Below are positions 23,119-32,196 of a stretch of DNA of 39,529 nucleotides, piece by piece. Origin of the DNA: JALENY01 sp036310185 (GTDB lineage: Bacteria; Bacillota; Clostridia; Lachnospirales; Lachnospiraceae); assembly GCA_036310185.1 (NCBI GenBank), contig JAXJSH010000106.1:1-39529 (forward strand), in the 5' to 3' direction. The notes beneath the pieces are model-generated. The model saw only the letters and a program-made list of their open reading frames with translations. It did no database searches and was not told where the DNA came from. Numbering within the stretch: position 1 is the stretch's first letter; each line of letters begins with the position of its first letter. The position numbers were made by a program, and so were the translations under genes.

Positions 23119-24498
23119 ATGAAGAGACGAATAAGATCATTGTTTGGTTTGGGGCTTCTTTTGACATTGACTATGACAGTGCCTGCTTACGCAGCTGATG
23201 ATAGGGATAAAAATAAGAATGTATCAGAGGAGATGAGTGAATCCGGCATAGAAATAGAAGAGAATGGACAGGATGCGGTGGAACAGAAAGCTCCTGTTTC
23301 ATTCAATGTGGGGAAAAAGCAGGAACTGGAAAATGTTTTGCAGATAAATCGTTCGCTGATGGACAGCGGCTGGAAATTATACAATGGAAATCCGGTATAT
23401 TTTGATTCGGAGGGGCAGATGGTCAATTCAGGAATGAATGGGTGGTTGAATCATCTGGGCTCCAGCTTTTGGATGAAAAACGGTATTCGTCAGATTGGCT
23501 GGCAGAAAATAGAGGGAAACTGGTATTATCTGGATCCAAAATCCAATGGGCCGGCAACCGGTTGGTTTACGGTGGACGGTGAGACGTATTATGCGGATCA
23601 GAATGGAGTGATGAAAACCGGATGGATGAAATTAGATGGCAACTGGTATTACTTTGATGCAAGCGGTGCCATGCAGACCGGATTTTACACGGTCGGCAGC
23701 CAGTGTTACTATTCGGAAGAGAACGGTGTTATGAAGACCGGTTGGCTGGAAAAGAACGGGATTACATATTTCTTCAAGGACAGCGGCGCTATGGCCCGAA
23801 ATGAGTGGATAGACGGTTGGTATTTTAAATCCGATGGCGCGTATGTGAATCGGGAAGGTTCAGAAAAAGAGATTGTGGTAGCAATCGATGCCGGACATCA
23901 GCAACAGCAGAATAAGGAGAAAGAACCGATGGGGCCGGGTTCTTCCACCTTAAAACAAAAAGTAAGTTCCGGAACCTGCGGCGTTGTGACGAGACTCAAT
24001 GAGTATGTGCTGAATCTGGACGTTTCGCTGCAGCTTGCACAGGAACTGATTCAGCGCGGATATGCTGTTTACATGATTCGTACCACGCATGATGTGAACA
24101 TCAGCAATGTTCAGCGGGCCCAGATGGCGGCGGAAAACGGTGCAGATATTCTGATTCGCGTCCATGCAAACGGTGACAGTGATCAGAGTATGAACGGTGC
24201 GCTGATGATCGCTCCGACGAACCAGAATCCGTATCTGAGTGCACAGCTGATATCGGAAAGTCAGAAACTATCACAGGTCATGCTGGATGAATTCTGTGCG
24301 GCAACCGGTGCCAGAAAACTGTTTGTCTACAAAGTAGATAACATGACCGGCATTAACTGGGCGACGATGCCGGTGACCATTGTGGAGATGGGATATATGA
24401 GCAATCCGACAGAAGACCGTCTTATGGCATCAGCTTCTTATCAGGCAAAAATGGTACAGGGAATGGCAAATGGTGTGGACCGCTATTTTGGACAGTAA
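23119..24498 (+). CDS. GW-repeat N-acetylmuramoyl-L-alanine amidase
   Basis: This is a 459-residue exported enzyme. A signal peptide ends near AYA (24-26). Residues about 85-245 carry around seven GW-type wall-binding repeats (GWMKLDGNWYYFDASGAM and the like). Residues about 250-459 form Amidase_3, with zinc ligands His260 (AIDAGHQ), Glu295 (TRLNEYVLNL) and His349 (RVHANGD) and catalytic Glu423 (IVEMGYMSN). It cleaves the bond between MurNAc and the stem peptide. The first 200 residues closely parallel the protein at 10283 (both have GWKL, PVYFDSE, NGWLN), so the two are module paralogues. GAGGAAGAGGAG precedes the ATG. Confidence 0.92.
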   Translation: MKRRIRSLFGLGLLLTLTMTVPAYAADDRDKNKNVSEEMSESGIEIEENGQDAVEQKAPVSFNVGKKQELENVLQINRSLMDSGWKLYNGNPVYFDSEGQMVNSGMNGWLNHLGSSFWMKNGIRQIGWQKIEGNWYYLDPKSNGPATGWFTVDGETYYADQNGVMKTGWMKLDGNWYYFDASGAMQTGFYTVGSQCYYSEENGVMKTGWLEKNGITYFFKDSGAMARNEWIDGWYFKSDGAYVNREGSEKEIVVAIDAGHQQQQNKEKEPMGPGSSTLKQKVSSGTCGVVTRLNEYVLNLDVSLQLAQELIQRGYAVYMIRTTHDVNISNVQRAQMAAENGADILIRVHANGDSDQSMNGALMIAPTNQNPYLSAQLISESQKLSQVMLDEFCAATGARKLFVYKVDNMTGINWATMPVTIVEMGYMSNPTEDRLMASASYQAKMVQGMANGVDRYFGQ

Positions 24499-24521
24499 AA
24501 TAAGATCGTAATGTGAAAAAT

Positions 24522-24586
24522 AAATGCCCTCGCGTGTCAGAAACACATAGGTTGGTGGTGAATTCTGATGTGTGAGGGCATTTTTT
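24522..24586. terminator. Bidirectional terminator between amidase and licC-like gene
   Basis: AAATGCCCTC (24522-24531) and GAGGGCATTT (24574-24583) form the base. CGTGTCAGAA and TTCTGATGTGT pair further in. The T tract on one side and A tract on the other serve both converging genes. Confidence 0.85.
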
Positions 24587-24594
24587 ATATAAAA

Positions 24595-25383
24595 TTATCG
24601 TGGAATATCAGCCGGATTCAGAGTCTGACGGTATTTTAAATAGGAAGGGTCGAACTGGCAAAGCTCGTCCAGATTGTCGAACTCCAGGATTTCATCCTTC
24701 TTATAGGGTTTCAGATACATGGGCAGCTCATCAATGTGATTCATATAAATATTTTCCCAATAGAATCCGGCCGTTTCCGGCTTATCATAATCCTGGTTCA
24801 GAAATTCCACAAACTTTCTGGAAAAGGTGCGGCTCCAGTAGGTGTGTCCGAGCATATAATAGGAATCTTTTCCGCCGATGGTGACGTCTGTGATGCGGCC
24901 GTCTGCGTTGGCTGACAGGCAGAATTCATCGGTTTCCCCCTCTGCATACAGGGCAGAGTAATAGGAATCGTATACGTATGGGCGAAAGACGTTATGGGGG
25001 AAGTAATTGTCGGAAGAGCAGACGTAGCTGTTTCCGAGCAGATGCTGCGCAGCATAGATCGAAGAATTGTTGTTGCGCGTCCCATATTCTTTATTTTCAA
25101 TGAGCATTACACCATATTTTTCAGTCAAATATTCATACATTTCTTTTTTATAGCCGACGATCACGTAAATAGTATGGATACCGGCTTCTTTCAGCTGTTG
25201 AATCTGCCGTTCGATCAGAATTTCTCCGCGTACTTTTAAAAGTGCCTTTGGACAGATATCCGAGAGCGGGCGGAAGCGGGAGGCAAATCCGGCGGATAAA
25301 ATAACCGCATTATCTGCTTTGTAAGGTGCAAGTGCCTTGTAATCGTTTTTCTTTAATGCTGTCTGAAATTGTTCTCTGGTCAT
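24595..25383 (-). CDS. LicC-like CTP:phosphocholine cytidylyltransferase
   Basis: This 262-residue protein has the nucleotidyltransferase signature LSAGFASRFRPLSDICPKAL at residues 29-48, with the Arg and Lys needed for NTP binding. Asp125 in VCSSDNYF is a likely metal ligand. It probably makes CDP-choline from CTP and phosphocholine; choline specificity rests on the neighbouring choline kinase domain and BCCT transporter. AGGAGAAAG precedes its ATG at 25383. A strong promoter lies upstream on the minus strand. Confidence 0.8.
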   Translation of the reverse strand: MTREQFQTALKKNDYKALAPYKADNAVILSAGFASRFRPLSDICPKALLKVRGEILIERQIQQLKEAGIHTIYVIVGYKKEMYEYLTEKYGVMLIENKEYGTRNNNSSIYAAQHLLGNSYVCSSDNYFPHNVFRPYVYDSYYSALYAEGETDEFCLSANADGRITDVTIGGKDSYYMLGHTYWSRTFSRKFVEFLNQDYDKPETAGFYWENIYMNHIDELPMYLKPYKKDEILEFDNLDELCQFDPSYLKYRQTLNPADIPR

Positions 25384-25447
25384 AAACTTTCTCCTGTGGA
25401 TTTATTCAAACACGTAACTGTTCGGGAAGGGCCATTTATCTCTGAAT

Positions 25448-25476
25448 ATTTTATGAGACAACGATTTTTATGTCAA
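25448..25476 (-). promoter_or_regulatory. Promoter of the licC-like gene
   Basis: On the minus strand TTGACA (25476-25471) and TAAAAT (25453-25448) are 17 bp apart, a near-consensus sigma-A promoter. Confidence 0.8.
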
Positions 25477-25578
25477 GGAAAAGGCGGATGATTCATAGAA
25501 AAGACGAAAAACCGGTGAAATTAAGACCATTCTGGAAATGACTGGGGTTAAGAAAAGACAGATGATGGCTGGAAACGA

Positions 25579-25630
25579 TTGACATGTTATGTATTTCATG
25601 TTAGTATTCTAATGTTCAAAAAATGAACAT
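25579..25630 (+). promoter_or_regulatory. Choline-fusion promoter with palindromic operator
   Basis: TTGACA (25579-25584) and TAGTAT (25602-25607) are 17 bp apart. ATGTTCA (25612-25618) and TGAACAT (25624-25630) form an inverted repeat around five A, at about +1. Two CATGTTA direct repeats (25583, 25597) flank the -10. The fusion protein has a winged helix that may bind here. Confidence 0.6.
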
Positions 25631-25643
25631 ATGGGGTGCGAAA

Positions 25644-27503
25644 ATGGATAAATACAGCAAAATTCTATATTATATGAATAAATACGGCTTTTCCAGCCAG
25701 CGGGAACTGGCCGGCGAGACGGAATTGTCTCTTGGACTGGTGAATAATCTGCTGAAAGAATTGCTGGAGAAAGGCCTGGTCAGCGTATCTGATAAAGGCA
25801 GAAAAAAGGAATACGCTTTGACGAAAGAAGGAAAATATTATCTGGAGCGAACAATGCTTCAGTTCCGGAATCAGAAATTGTCTTTGAGCAAAGGAAATGC
25901 AGGGGTACATCAGGCCGTGATTCTGGCAGCAGGACAGAACAAAAATTTTGATGTTCCGGTTGGCCTTCTGAAAATTGACGGGATGGCCTTGATTGAACAT
26001 ATGATTCGCTGCCTTGATCAGTATGGTGTAACCGATATCTGTGTAGTGGTTGGCAGCCAGAAAGAGCAGTATGAAAGCTATTTTCAGAACCGGAAAGTGA
26101 CATTGGTGGAAAATGAACGTTTTAAATGGACGGGGACAATGGCATCGCTGGCCTGTGCAAAGGAGTTTATTCAAGGGGATTTTCTGCTGATTGACGGCAA
26201 TCAGATTTTTGAGGAAGCGGCGATCCGTACGGTTCTGGATTTTGATCACGGGAGCTGTGTTTTGCTGACCAGCCCAAGCGGTTCCAGTGATGAGGCTTAC
26301 GTGGAACTGGATAGAGATGGAAGCCTGTTTCGGATTTCAAAAGATATCCGCCAGATGAATCATGTGGATGCGGAACTGGTGGGGATTACAAAAATCACAT
26401 ACCCGCTCTTTCAGAAAATGCTGGAGATATTCAGTGAGAACAGCAATCCCTTTATCAATTACGAATATATTCTGGAAAATATAGCAAGAATTTATCAGAT
26501 TTTCGGTTGTCATACGGATGATCTGATCTGGTGCGTGGTGGAAAATGAGGAACTTTATCATCGGGCAAAATCAATCATATATCCTAAAATAAAGAAGAAA
26601 GTGATTCTGCAAAAGGAAAACCGGGCGAAAGAGACGTTGAAAGAGTGCCTGCACATTGAAGAATGTGACATTCAAAACTTTCGTATCAGCGGCGGTATGA
26701 CAAATACAAACTTTTATGTAAGATTGAAAGACCGGGAATATATTTTGCGTATTCCGGGGGCATGCACCGACAAAATGGTGGATCGAAAGAGTGAGCAGCA
26801 CAATTCGGCTCTGGCATCCTTTGCAGGTTTTAATCCGAACAGCATTTATTTTAACCCGGATACAGGAGTCAAAATAACGGAATATATACCGGATGCAGAG
26901 ACTTTAAATGGAAAGACAGCCCGTCTCGAAAAAAATATCAAAAAAACCACAGCACTTTTAAAATCTCTGCACCAGTCCCATATGAAAATGTATAATGATT
27001 TTTCCGTTCAGACAGAATATGAAAAATATAAAAATATGCTCAATGAAGTAAACGTGGCATATTACCATGGATTTTCAAAAGCGGATGCATTTTTTTATCA
27101 TCTGATGGACAGACTGGAGACCTTGGGAATGGAACATAAGCCCTGTCATAATGATCTGGTTGCGGAAAATCTGATCAAAGATAAAGAAGGAAAAATGTAT
27201 CTGATTGACTGGGAGTATTCAGGTTATCATGATCCTATGTGGGATCTGGCTTCGCATCTGCTTGAGTGTGAATTTACAGAGGATGAAGAAGAACTGTTTC
27301 TTTATCACTATTTTGGACAGAAGCCGGATGCAGCGTCGGAAGAGAAAATCATGATCTTTAAAATCTGTCAGGATATTCTGTGGAGTGTCTGGACAATTCT
27401 GAAAGAGGCCCAGGGGGAAGATTTTGGAACTTACGGTACAGACCGCCTGAATCGCGGTCTCAGATTAATAGAGGAGTATAAAGAAAAATATGAAAAAAGA
27501 TAG
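25644..27503 (+). CDS. Winged helix / nucleotidyltransferase / choline kinase fusion (LicA/LicC type)
   Basis: This protein has about 619 residues. Residues 1-75 are a winged helix (YSKILYYMNKYGFSSQRELA, then SLGLVNNLLKELLEKGLV). Residues about 88-300 are a LicC-like nucleotidyltransferase fold, but its signature is degenerate: LAAGQNKNFDVPVGLLKI lacks the Arg and the PK Lys of the intact gene at 24595. Residues about 325-619 are a choline/ethanolamine kinase: GGMTNTNFYV, CHNDLVAENL near 500 and LIDWEYSGYHDPMWD near 520. It likely phosphorylates choline and may regulate its own gene. ATG 25644 follows GGGGTG; ATG 25623 lies in the operator. It overlaps the transporter by 14 nt. Confidence 0.8.
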   Translation: MDKYSKILYYMNKYGFSSQRELAGETELSLGLVNNLLKELLEKGLVSVSDKGRKKEYALTKEGKYYLERTMLQFRNQKLSLSKGNAGVHQAVILAAGQNKNFDVPVGLLKIDGMALIEHMIRCLDQYGVTDICVVVGSQKEQYESYFQNRKVTLVENERFKWTGTMASLACAKEFIQGDFLLIDGNQIFEEAAIRTVLDFDHGSCVLLTSPSGSSDEAYVELDRDGSLFRISKDIRQMNHVDAELVGITKITYPLFQKMLEIFSENSNPFINYEYILENIARIYQIFGCHTDDLIWCVVENEELYHRAKSIIYPKIKKKVILQKENRAKETLKECLHIEECDIQNFRISGGMTNTNFYVRLKDREYILRIPGACTDKMVDRKSEQHNSALASFAGFNPNSIYFNPDTGVKITEYIPDAETLNGKTARLEKNIKKTTALLKSLHQSHMKMYNDFSVQTEYEKYKNMLNEVNVAYYHGFSKADAFFYHLMDRLETLGMEHKPCHNDLVAENLIKDKEGKMYLIDWEYSGYHDPMWDLASHLLECEFTEDEEELFLYHYFGQKPDAASEEKIMIFKICQDILWSVWTILKEAQGEDFGTYGTDRLNRGLRLIEEYKEKYEKR

Positions 27504-29043
27504 AAAAAATGGTTCCATTGACTGGATGATTACGATCGTGCCCCTGTTGATTATTTTGGTGCTGTCGCTGTTATTCATATGTTTTCCGAAAAAATCTTCG
27601 GAAGTTGTGGCGTTTCTGAGAAATATCTTTGTAAATGATCTGGGCTTTTTCTATATTCTGATTGGCCTTGGAATGATTCTTGTGGCCCTGGGGCTGGCAT
27701 TTTCAAAATACGGACAGATTAAACTGGGCAATTTGGAAAAGCCGAAATACGGTACGTTTAACTGGGGAGCCATGATTTTTACCTCCACGATGGCTGCGGA
27801 TATTTTGTACTGGTCATTGATCGAGTGGGCTTATTATTATACAGCCACTCCGTTTGCGATGGAAAATATGACACTGGCTCAGAAACAGGATATGGCATCT
27901 GCCTATCCGCTGTTTCACTGGGGGCCTATTCCATGGGCTTTTTACATACTGCCGGCTTGTGCTTATGCCTACATGATGTTTGTAAAACACAGACAGCGCC
28001 AGACTTTGTCGGAGGCCTGCCGTCCCATTTTAAAGAATAAGGTGGATAAGGCACCAGGCCATGTGATCGATGTGTTTGCTATTGTGGGGCTTCTGGCGGG
28101 TACAGCGACTACTTTTTCCCTGGCAACACCGCTTTTGACGGAGGCTCTTGGAAGAGTATTCGGAATTGAAACAAACAAAATTACTTCTATATTAGTGCTG
28201 TGTTTTATAGGCGTGGTATTCATTTTTGCGGTAATGAAGGGAATGAAAGCCATTTCTCATCTGGCAACGATCTGTGTTGTGATATTCTTTATTCTGGTTG
28301 GTATCTTTGTAATCTGTGGACCTAAGATTTACCTGATTGAGACAGGGATTACAGCAATCGGGACAGTGATGAATGATTTCTTCCGGATGAGTACCTGGAT
28401 GGATCCCCTTCGTCTGTCCTCAACGGGCGGCAGTGGTTTTCCACAGGACTGGACTATTTTTTACTGGGCATACTGGATCGCCTGGTTTGTAGCAACTCCG
28501 TTTTTCATTGCAAAGATCTCGGAAGGAAGAACCATCAAACAGACTATCCTGGGGGGGCTGTCCTGCGGGCTTTTGGGTACCTATACATCTTTTGTTGTGT
28601 TTGGCGGTTTTGGCCTTCATATGCAGACCACCGGCATTGCAGATCTGGCCGGTATGCTGGCTGATGGGGCGGCACCGGCGGATGTGATTCTTATGGTGTT
28701 CGAGCAGCTTCCGATTACGGAAATTGCACTGGTGGTGTTGATTTTTGCCATGGTTGCTTTTTATGCAAGTACTTTTGATGCCATTACACTGGTGGTTGCA
28801 GGCTACTCGGAAAAAAATCTGACAGAAGAAAAAGAACCCAGAAAAAAACTGCGTGCCTTCTGGGCGGTTGTTTTTCTGCTTTTGCCCATTGCGCTGCTTT
28901 TTTCTGAGAGTACGCTGAGTAATTTGCAGACTATTTCCATTATTGCGGCATTTCCATTGGGCATCATTATGATTATAATTGTGGTGAGCTTTTTTAAGGA
29001 ACTGAAGAACCATAAAATAATAAAAAAGAATGAATTGGAATAA
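27490..29043 (+). CDS. BCCT-family choline/betaine-type transporter
   Basis: This 517-residue membrane protein has about 12 helices. FNWGAMIFTSTMAADILYWS and WTIFYWAYWIAWFVATPFFIAKISEGRT are the conserved helices of the BCCT family, which carries choline, betaine and carnitine with Na+ or H+. It overlaps the 3' end of the choline-kinase fusion by 14 nt, so the two are translationally coupled and the substrate is most likely choline. It is a normal length for the family and closes the operon at the terminator at 29078. Confidence 0.88.
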   Translation: MKKDRKNGSIDWMITIVPLLIILVLSLLFICFPKKSSEVVAFLRNIFVNDLGFFYILIGLGMILVALGLAFSKYGQIKLGNLEKPKYGTFNWGAMIFTSTMAADILYWSLIEWAYYYTATPFAMENMTLAQKQDMASAYPLFHWGPIPWAFYILPACAYAYMMFVKHRQRQTLSEACRPILKNKVDKAPGHVIDVFAIVGLLAGTATTFSLATPLLTEALGRVFGIETNKITSILVLCFIGVVFIFAVMKGMKAISHLATICVVIFFILVGIFVICGPKIYLIETGITAIGTVMNDFFRMSTWMDPLRLSSTGGSGFPQDWTIFYWAYWIAWFVATPFFIAKISEGRTIKQTILGGLSCGLLGTYTSFVVFGGFGLHMQTTGIADLAGMLADGAAPADVILMVFEQLPITEIALVVLIFAMVAFYASTFDAITLVVAGYSEKNLTEEKEPRKKLRAFWAVVFLLLPIALLFSESTLSNLQTISIIAAFPLGIIMIIIVVSFFKELKNHKIIKKNELE

Positions 29044-29077
29044 AGTGTTTCTTCGGTTACGGGGAATGAAAAAGTCG

Positions 29078-29126
29078 TATTATCACTCTTATCTTGCATT
29101 ATGCGGGAAAGAGTGATAATATTTTT
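29078..29126 (+). terminator. Terminator after the BCCT gene
   Basis: TATTATCACTCTT (29078-29090) and AAGAGTGATAATA (29109-29121) form a perfect 13-bp stem followed by TTTTT. Confidence 0.92.
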
Positions 29127-29129
29127 AGT

Positions 29130-29178
29130 ATGTAAATTTTACATGAAAACAATACCCTAAAGTACATAAACATACTTT
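29130..29178. promoter_or_regulatory. Two inverted repeats upstream of the aminotransferase
   Basis: ATGTAAATTTTACAT is a 15-bp palindrome (29130-29144). AAAGTA and TACTTT (29159-29164, 29173-29178) form a second dyad. They lie 43-90 bp before the start and could bind a regulator; no clear -35/-10 pair was found. Confidence 0.4.
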
Positions 29179-29220
29179 GTTCGTGATATTTTATGAGTAT
29201 CAGCAGGGAAGGAGATTATT

Positions 29221-30438
29221 ATGAGAGAGTTTTCAAAATCCAGAAAACTGGATAATGTTTTATATGATGTCAGAGGTCCGGTTGTAGAAGAAGCGGATCG
29301 GATGATTGAAAACGGCAAGCGCATTCTGAAACTGAATATCGGTAATCCGGCGCCCTTTGGTTTTTCCGCACCGGAAGAAGTGATTCAGGATATGGTTCAG
29401 AATGTTCGTGATTGTGAAGGATATTCCGATTCCAAGGGGCTGTGGTCAGCCAGAAAGGCAATCATGCAGTATGCCCAGAACCGAAATCTGCCGAATGTGG
29501 GTATGAACGATATCTATACGGGAAACGGTGTCAGTGAGCTGATTTCTCTCTGTATGAATGCACTTCTGGACAGCGGCGATGAGATTCTGATTCCGGCACC
29601 GGATTATCCGCTGTGGACGGCAAGTGCCACACTGGCAGGCGGAAAAGTTGTTCATTATATCTGTGATGAACAGTCTGAGTGGTATCCGGATCTGGAAGAT
29701 ATGGAAGCAAAGATTACGGATAAGACGAAAGCAATCGTAATTATCAATCCGAATAATCCGACCGGTGCTGTCTATCCAAAAGAACTGCTTGAGAAAATCG
29801 TTGATATAGCAAGAAGACACGAACTGATCATTTTCTCGGATGAGATTTATGACCGTCTGGTTATGGATGATTATGAACATACATCCATTGCATCTCTGGC
29901 ACCGGATCTGTTCTGTATCACATTCAGCGGTTTATCCAAGTCTCATATGATTGCTGGATTCCGTGTGGGCTGGATGTGCTTAAGCGGTCCGAAAGAGCAT
30001 GCAAAAGACTTGATCGAAGGTATTAAGATGCTCTCCTCCATGCGTCTGTGTTCCAATGTTCCGGCTCAGTCCATTGTACAGACTGCCCTTGGCGGATATC
30101 AGAGTGTGTACGAGTATGTAAAACCGGACGGACGTGTGACAAAACAGCGGGATTTTATTTACAATGCGCTGTGTGATATTCCGGGAATTACGGCAGTGAA
30201 ACCGAAAGCTGCATTTTACATTTTCCCGAAGATTGATACGAAAAGATTCAATATTTATAATGATGAAAAATTTGCGCTGGATTTCTTAAAAGAGAAGAAG
30301 GTGCTTCTGGTACAGGGTACAGGTTTCAACTGGCATGAACCGGATCATTTCCGAATCGTGTACCTTCCGAGAATCGAAGTTCTTGACGAAGCCATGGTGA
30401 AACTGAGAGAATTCCTTGAACATTATAAACAGAAATAA
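29221..30438 (+). CDS. PLP aminotransferase, alanine-transaminase (AlaA)-like
   Basis: This 405-residue class I/II aminotransferase has LNIGNPAPFGF, GYSDSKGLWSAR, GNGVSELISL, IINPNNPTGAVYP and SGLSKSHMIAGFRVGW with PLP-binding Lys240. The closest named family is AlaA/AlaT, which interconverts pyruvate and alanine using glutamate. Convergent placement with glutamate dehydrogenase would link both to glutamate, but they are not an operon. GGAAGGAG precedes the ATG. Confidence 0.88.
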   Translation: MREFSKSRKLDNVLYDVRGPVVEEADRMIENGKRILKLNIGNPAPFGFSAPEEVIQDMVQNVRDCEGYSDSKGLWSARKAIMQYAQNRNLPNVGMNDIYTGNGVSELISLCMNALLDSGDEILIPAPDYPLWTASATLAGGKVVHYICDEQSEWYPDLEDMEAKITDKTKAIVIINPNNPTGAVYPKELLEKIVDIARRHELIIFSDEIYDRLVMDDYEHTSIASLAPDLFCITFSGLSKSHMIAGFRVGWMCLSGPKEHAKDLIEGIKMLSSMRLCSNVPAQSIVQTALGGYQSVYEYVKPDGRVTKQRDFIYNALCDIPGITAVKPKAAFYIFPKIDTKRFNIYNDEKFALDFLKEKKVLLVQGTGFNWHEPDHFRIVYLPRIEVLDEAMVKLREFLEHYKQK

Positions 30439-30445
30439 GAACAAG

Positions 30446-30508
30446 AAATAAAAATGCACTTCAGATATCAGGTGAAAGATCCCGCTGTCTGAGGTGCATT
30501 TTTATTCA
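30446..30508. terminator. Terminator after the aminotransferase
   Basis: AATAAAAATGCACTTCAG and CTGAGGTGCATTTTTATT pair with one G-U, flanking a loop of about 25 nt; the T tract is on the plus-strand side. Confidence 0.8.
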
Positions 30509-30582
30509 AATTATATAAGAAAAAAGCGTTGGATAAGACTATTATTCCGGCAGATCCTTTCCGGATTTCCGAGAGAATCGGT

Positions 30583-30613
30583 CAAAAAAACAGGGCCGGT
30601 AAAAACCGGCCCT
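30583..30613 (-). terminator. gdhA terminator
   Basis: AGGGCCGGT (30592-30600) and ACCGGCCCT (30605-30613) form a perfect 9-bp stem. On the minus strand it is followed by a run of seven T. Confidence 0.92.
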
Positions 30614-30630
30614 AGAATTTATGGATAATA

Positions 30631-31965
30631 TTAAACAATACCCTGAGCAGTCATAGCATCTACAACTTTTTCAAATCCGGCGATGTTAGCACCTACTACA
30701 TAGTTGCCTTCGAAACCGTATTTCTTTGCAGCGTTGTCGACGTTGTGAGCGATGTTAACCATGATACCTTTCAGTTTTGCGTCAACTTCTTCGAAAGTCC
30801 AGCTTAAGCGTTCGCTGTTCTGTGTCATTTCCAGAGCGGAAGTAGCAACACCACCAGCGTTTGCTGCTTTACCAGGAGCAAAGATTACGCCGTTTGCCTG
30901 AAGATATTCGGTTGCTTCCATAGTAGTAGGCATGTTAGCACCTTCACATACAGCCATACATCCGTTTGCAACAAGCTGTTTTGCGTCATCAAGAAGCAGT
31001 TCGTTCTGAGTAGCACACGGAAGAGCGATGTCACATTTGATGCTCCATACGCCGCGTCCTTCATGGTACTCGGAATTCGGACGATATTTTTTGTACTCGG
31101 TCAGACGGGCACGGTTAACTTCTTTGATTTCTTTGATTGCTGCCACATCGATTCCTTCCGGATCATATACCCAGCCGGTAGAATCGCTCATGGTTACAAC
31201 TTTAGCGCCAAGCTGAGTTGCTTTTTCTGCAGCATAGATAGCTACGTTACCGGAACCGGAGATAACTGCAGTTTTGCCTGCGATCTCTTTGCCGTTCAGT
31301 TTCAGGATTTCTTCTGTAAAGTACAGAAGACCATAACCGGTAGCTTCGGTACGTGCTAAAGATCCGCCGTAGGAGAGACCTTTACCGGTCAGAACACCTT
31401 CATATAAACCGCGGATTCTCTTGTACTGGCCATACATATAGCCGATTTCTCTTGCGCCTGTTCCGATGTCACCAGCCGGTACGTCGGTATCTGCGCCGAT
31501 ATATTTGCAAAGCTCAGTCATGAAACTCTGGCAGAATGCCATAACTTCACGGTCTGATTTTCCCTTCGGATCGAAATCAGAACCACCTTTACCGCCGCCG
31601 ATCGGCAGACCGGTTAAAGAGTTTTTGAAGATCTGTTCGAATCCCAGGAACTTGATAATACCAAGGTTTACAGATGGGTGAAGACGAAGACCTCCCTTGT
31701 ACGGACCGATTGCACTGTTGAACTGTACGCGGTAACCTGTGTTAACCTGTACCTGACCTTTGTCGTCAACCCACGGAACACGGAATTTGATCTGTCTTTC
31801 CGGTTCAACAAGACGCTCCAGGAGAGCTTCTTTGCGGAATTTTTCTTCATTTGCCTCTACAACAACACGGAGAGACTCTAATACTTCTTTTACTGCCTGA
31901 TGGAATTCCGGTTCAGCCGGATTTTTCTTTACTACAGACTCGATGACTTCATCTACGTATGACAT
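30631..31965 (-). CDS. gdhA: NADP-type glutamate dehydrogenase
   Basis: This 444-residue protein is the hexameric bacterial type. GGLRLHPSVNLGIIKFLGFE and LPIGGGKGGSDFDPKGKSD hold the substrate and catalytic Lys residues; PAGDIGTGAREIGYMYGQY follows. ISGSGNVAIYAAEKA is the dinucleotide-binding loop. It joins ammonium to 2-oxoglutarate, or runs in reverse. GGGAGG lies 8 nt upstream of its ATG. Its promoter is on the minus strand at 32024-32052. The preference for NADP rests on family resemblance. Confidence 0.95.
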   Translation of the reverse strand: MSYVDEVIESVVKKNPAEPEFHQAVKEVLESLRVVVEANEEKFRKEALLERLVEPERQIKFRVPWVDDKGQVQVNTGYRVQFNSAIGPYKGGLRLHPSVNLGIIKFLGFEQIFKNSLTGLPIGGGKGGSDFDPKGKSDREVMAFCQSFMTELCKYIGADTDVPAGDIGTGAREIGYMYGQYKRIRGLYEGVLTGKGLSYGGSLARTEATGYGLLYFTEEILKLNGKEIAGKTAVISGSGNVAIYAAEKATQLGAKVVTMSDSTGWVYDPEGIDVAAIKEIKEVNRARLTEYKKYRPNSEYHEGRGVWSIKCDIALPCATQNELLLDDAKQLVANGCMAVCEGANMPTTMEATEYLQANGVIFAPGKAANAGGVATSALEMTQNSERLSWTFEEVDAKLKGIMVNIAHNVDNAAKKYGFEGNYVVGANIAGFEKVVDAMTAQGIV

Positions 31966-32023
31966 GTTATGTCCTCCCTTATCTCTTTTAGGAATATTTT
32001 ACTCCTGTAAAAACTACTCGTAG

Positions 32024-32052
32024 ATTATACAGCCATTTTTTTTTTGATGCAA
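32024..32052 (-). promoter_or_regulatory. gdhA promoter
   Basis: On the minus strand TTGCAT (32052-32047) and TATAAT (32029-32024) are 17 bp apart, with an A-rich spacer. Confidence 0.85.
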
Positions 32053-32196
32053 TACTTTTTAACGAATTAAAGTGATAAAATTCTGAAAATTTTTGGAATA
32101 TTTTTTGTGAAATTCGCAAAAAGAAAAAAGGAAATGTCGACCTCACACGGAATATTATTTAAGACAGGAACTTTTGTCGTTATGGAGGAACCGGGA

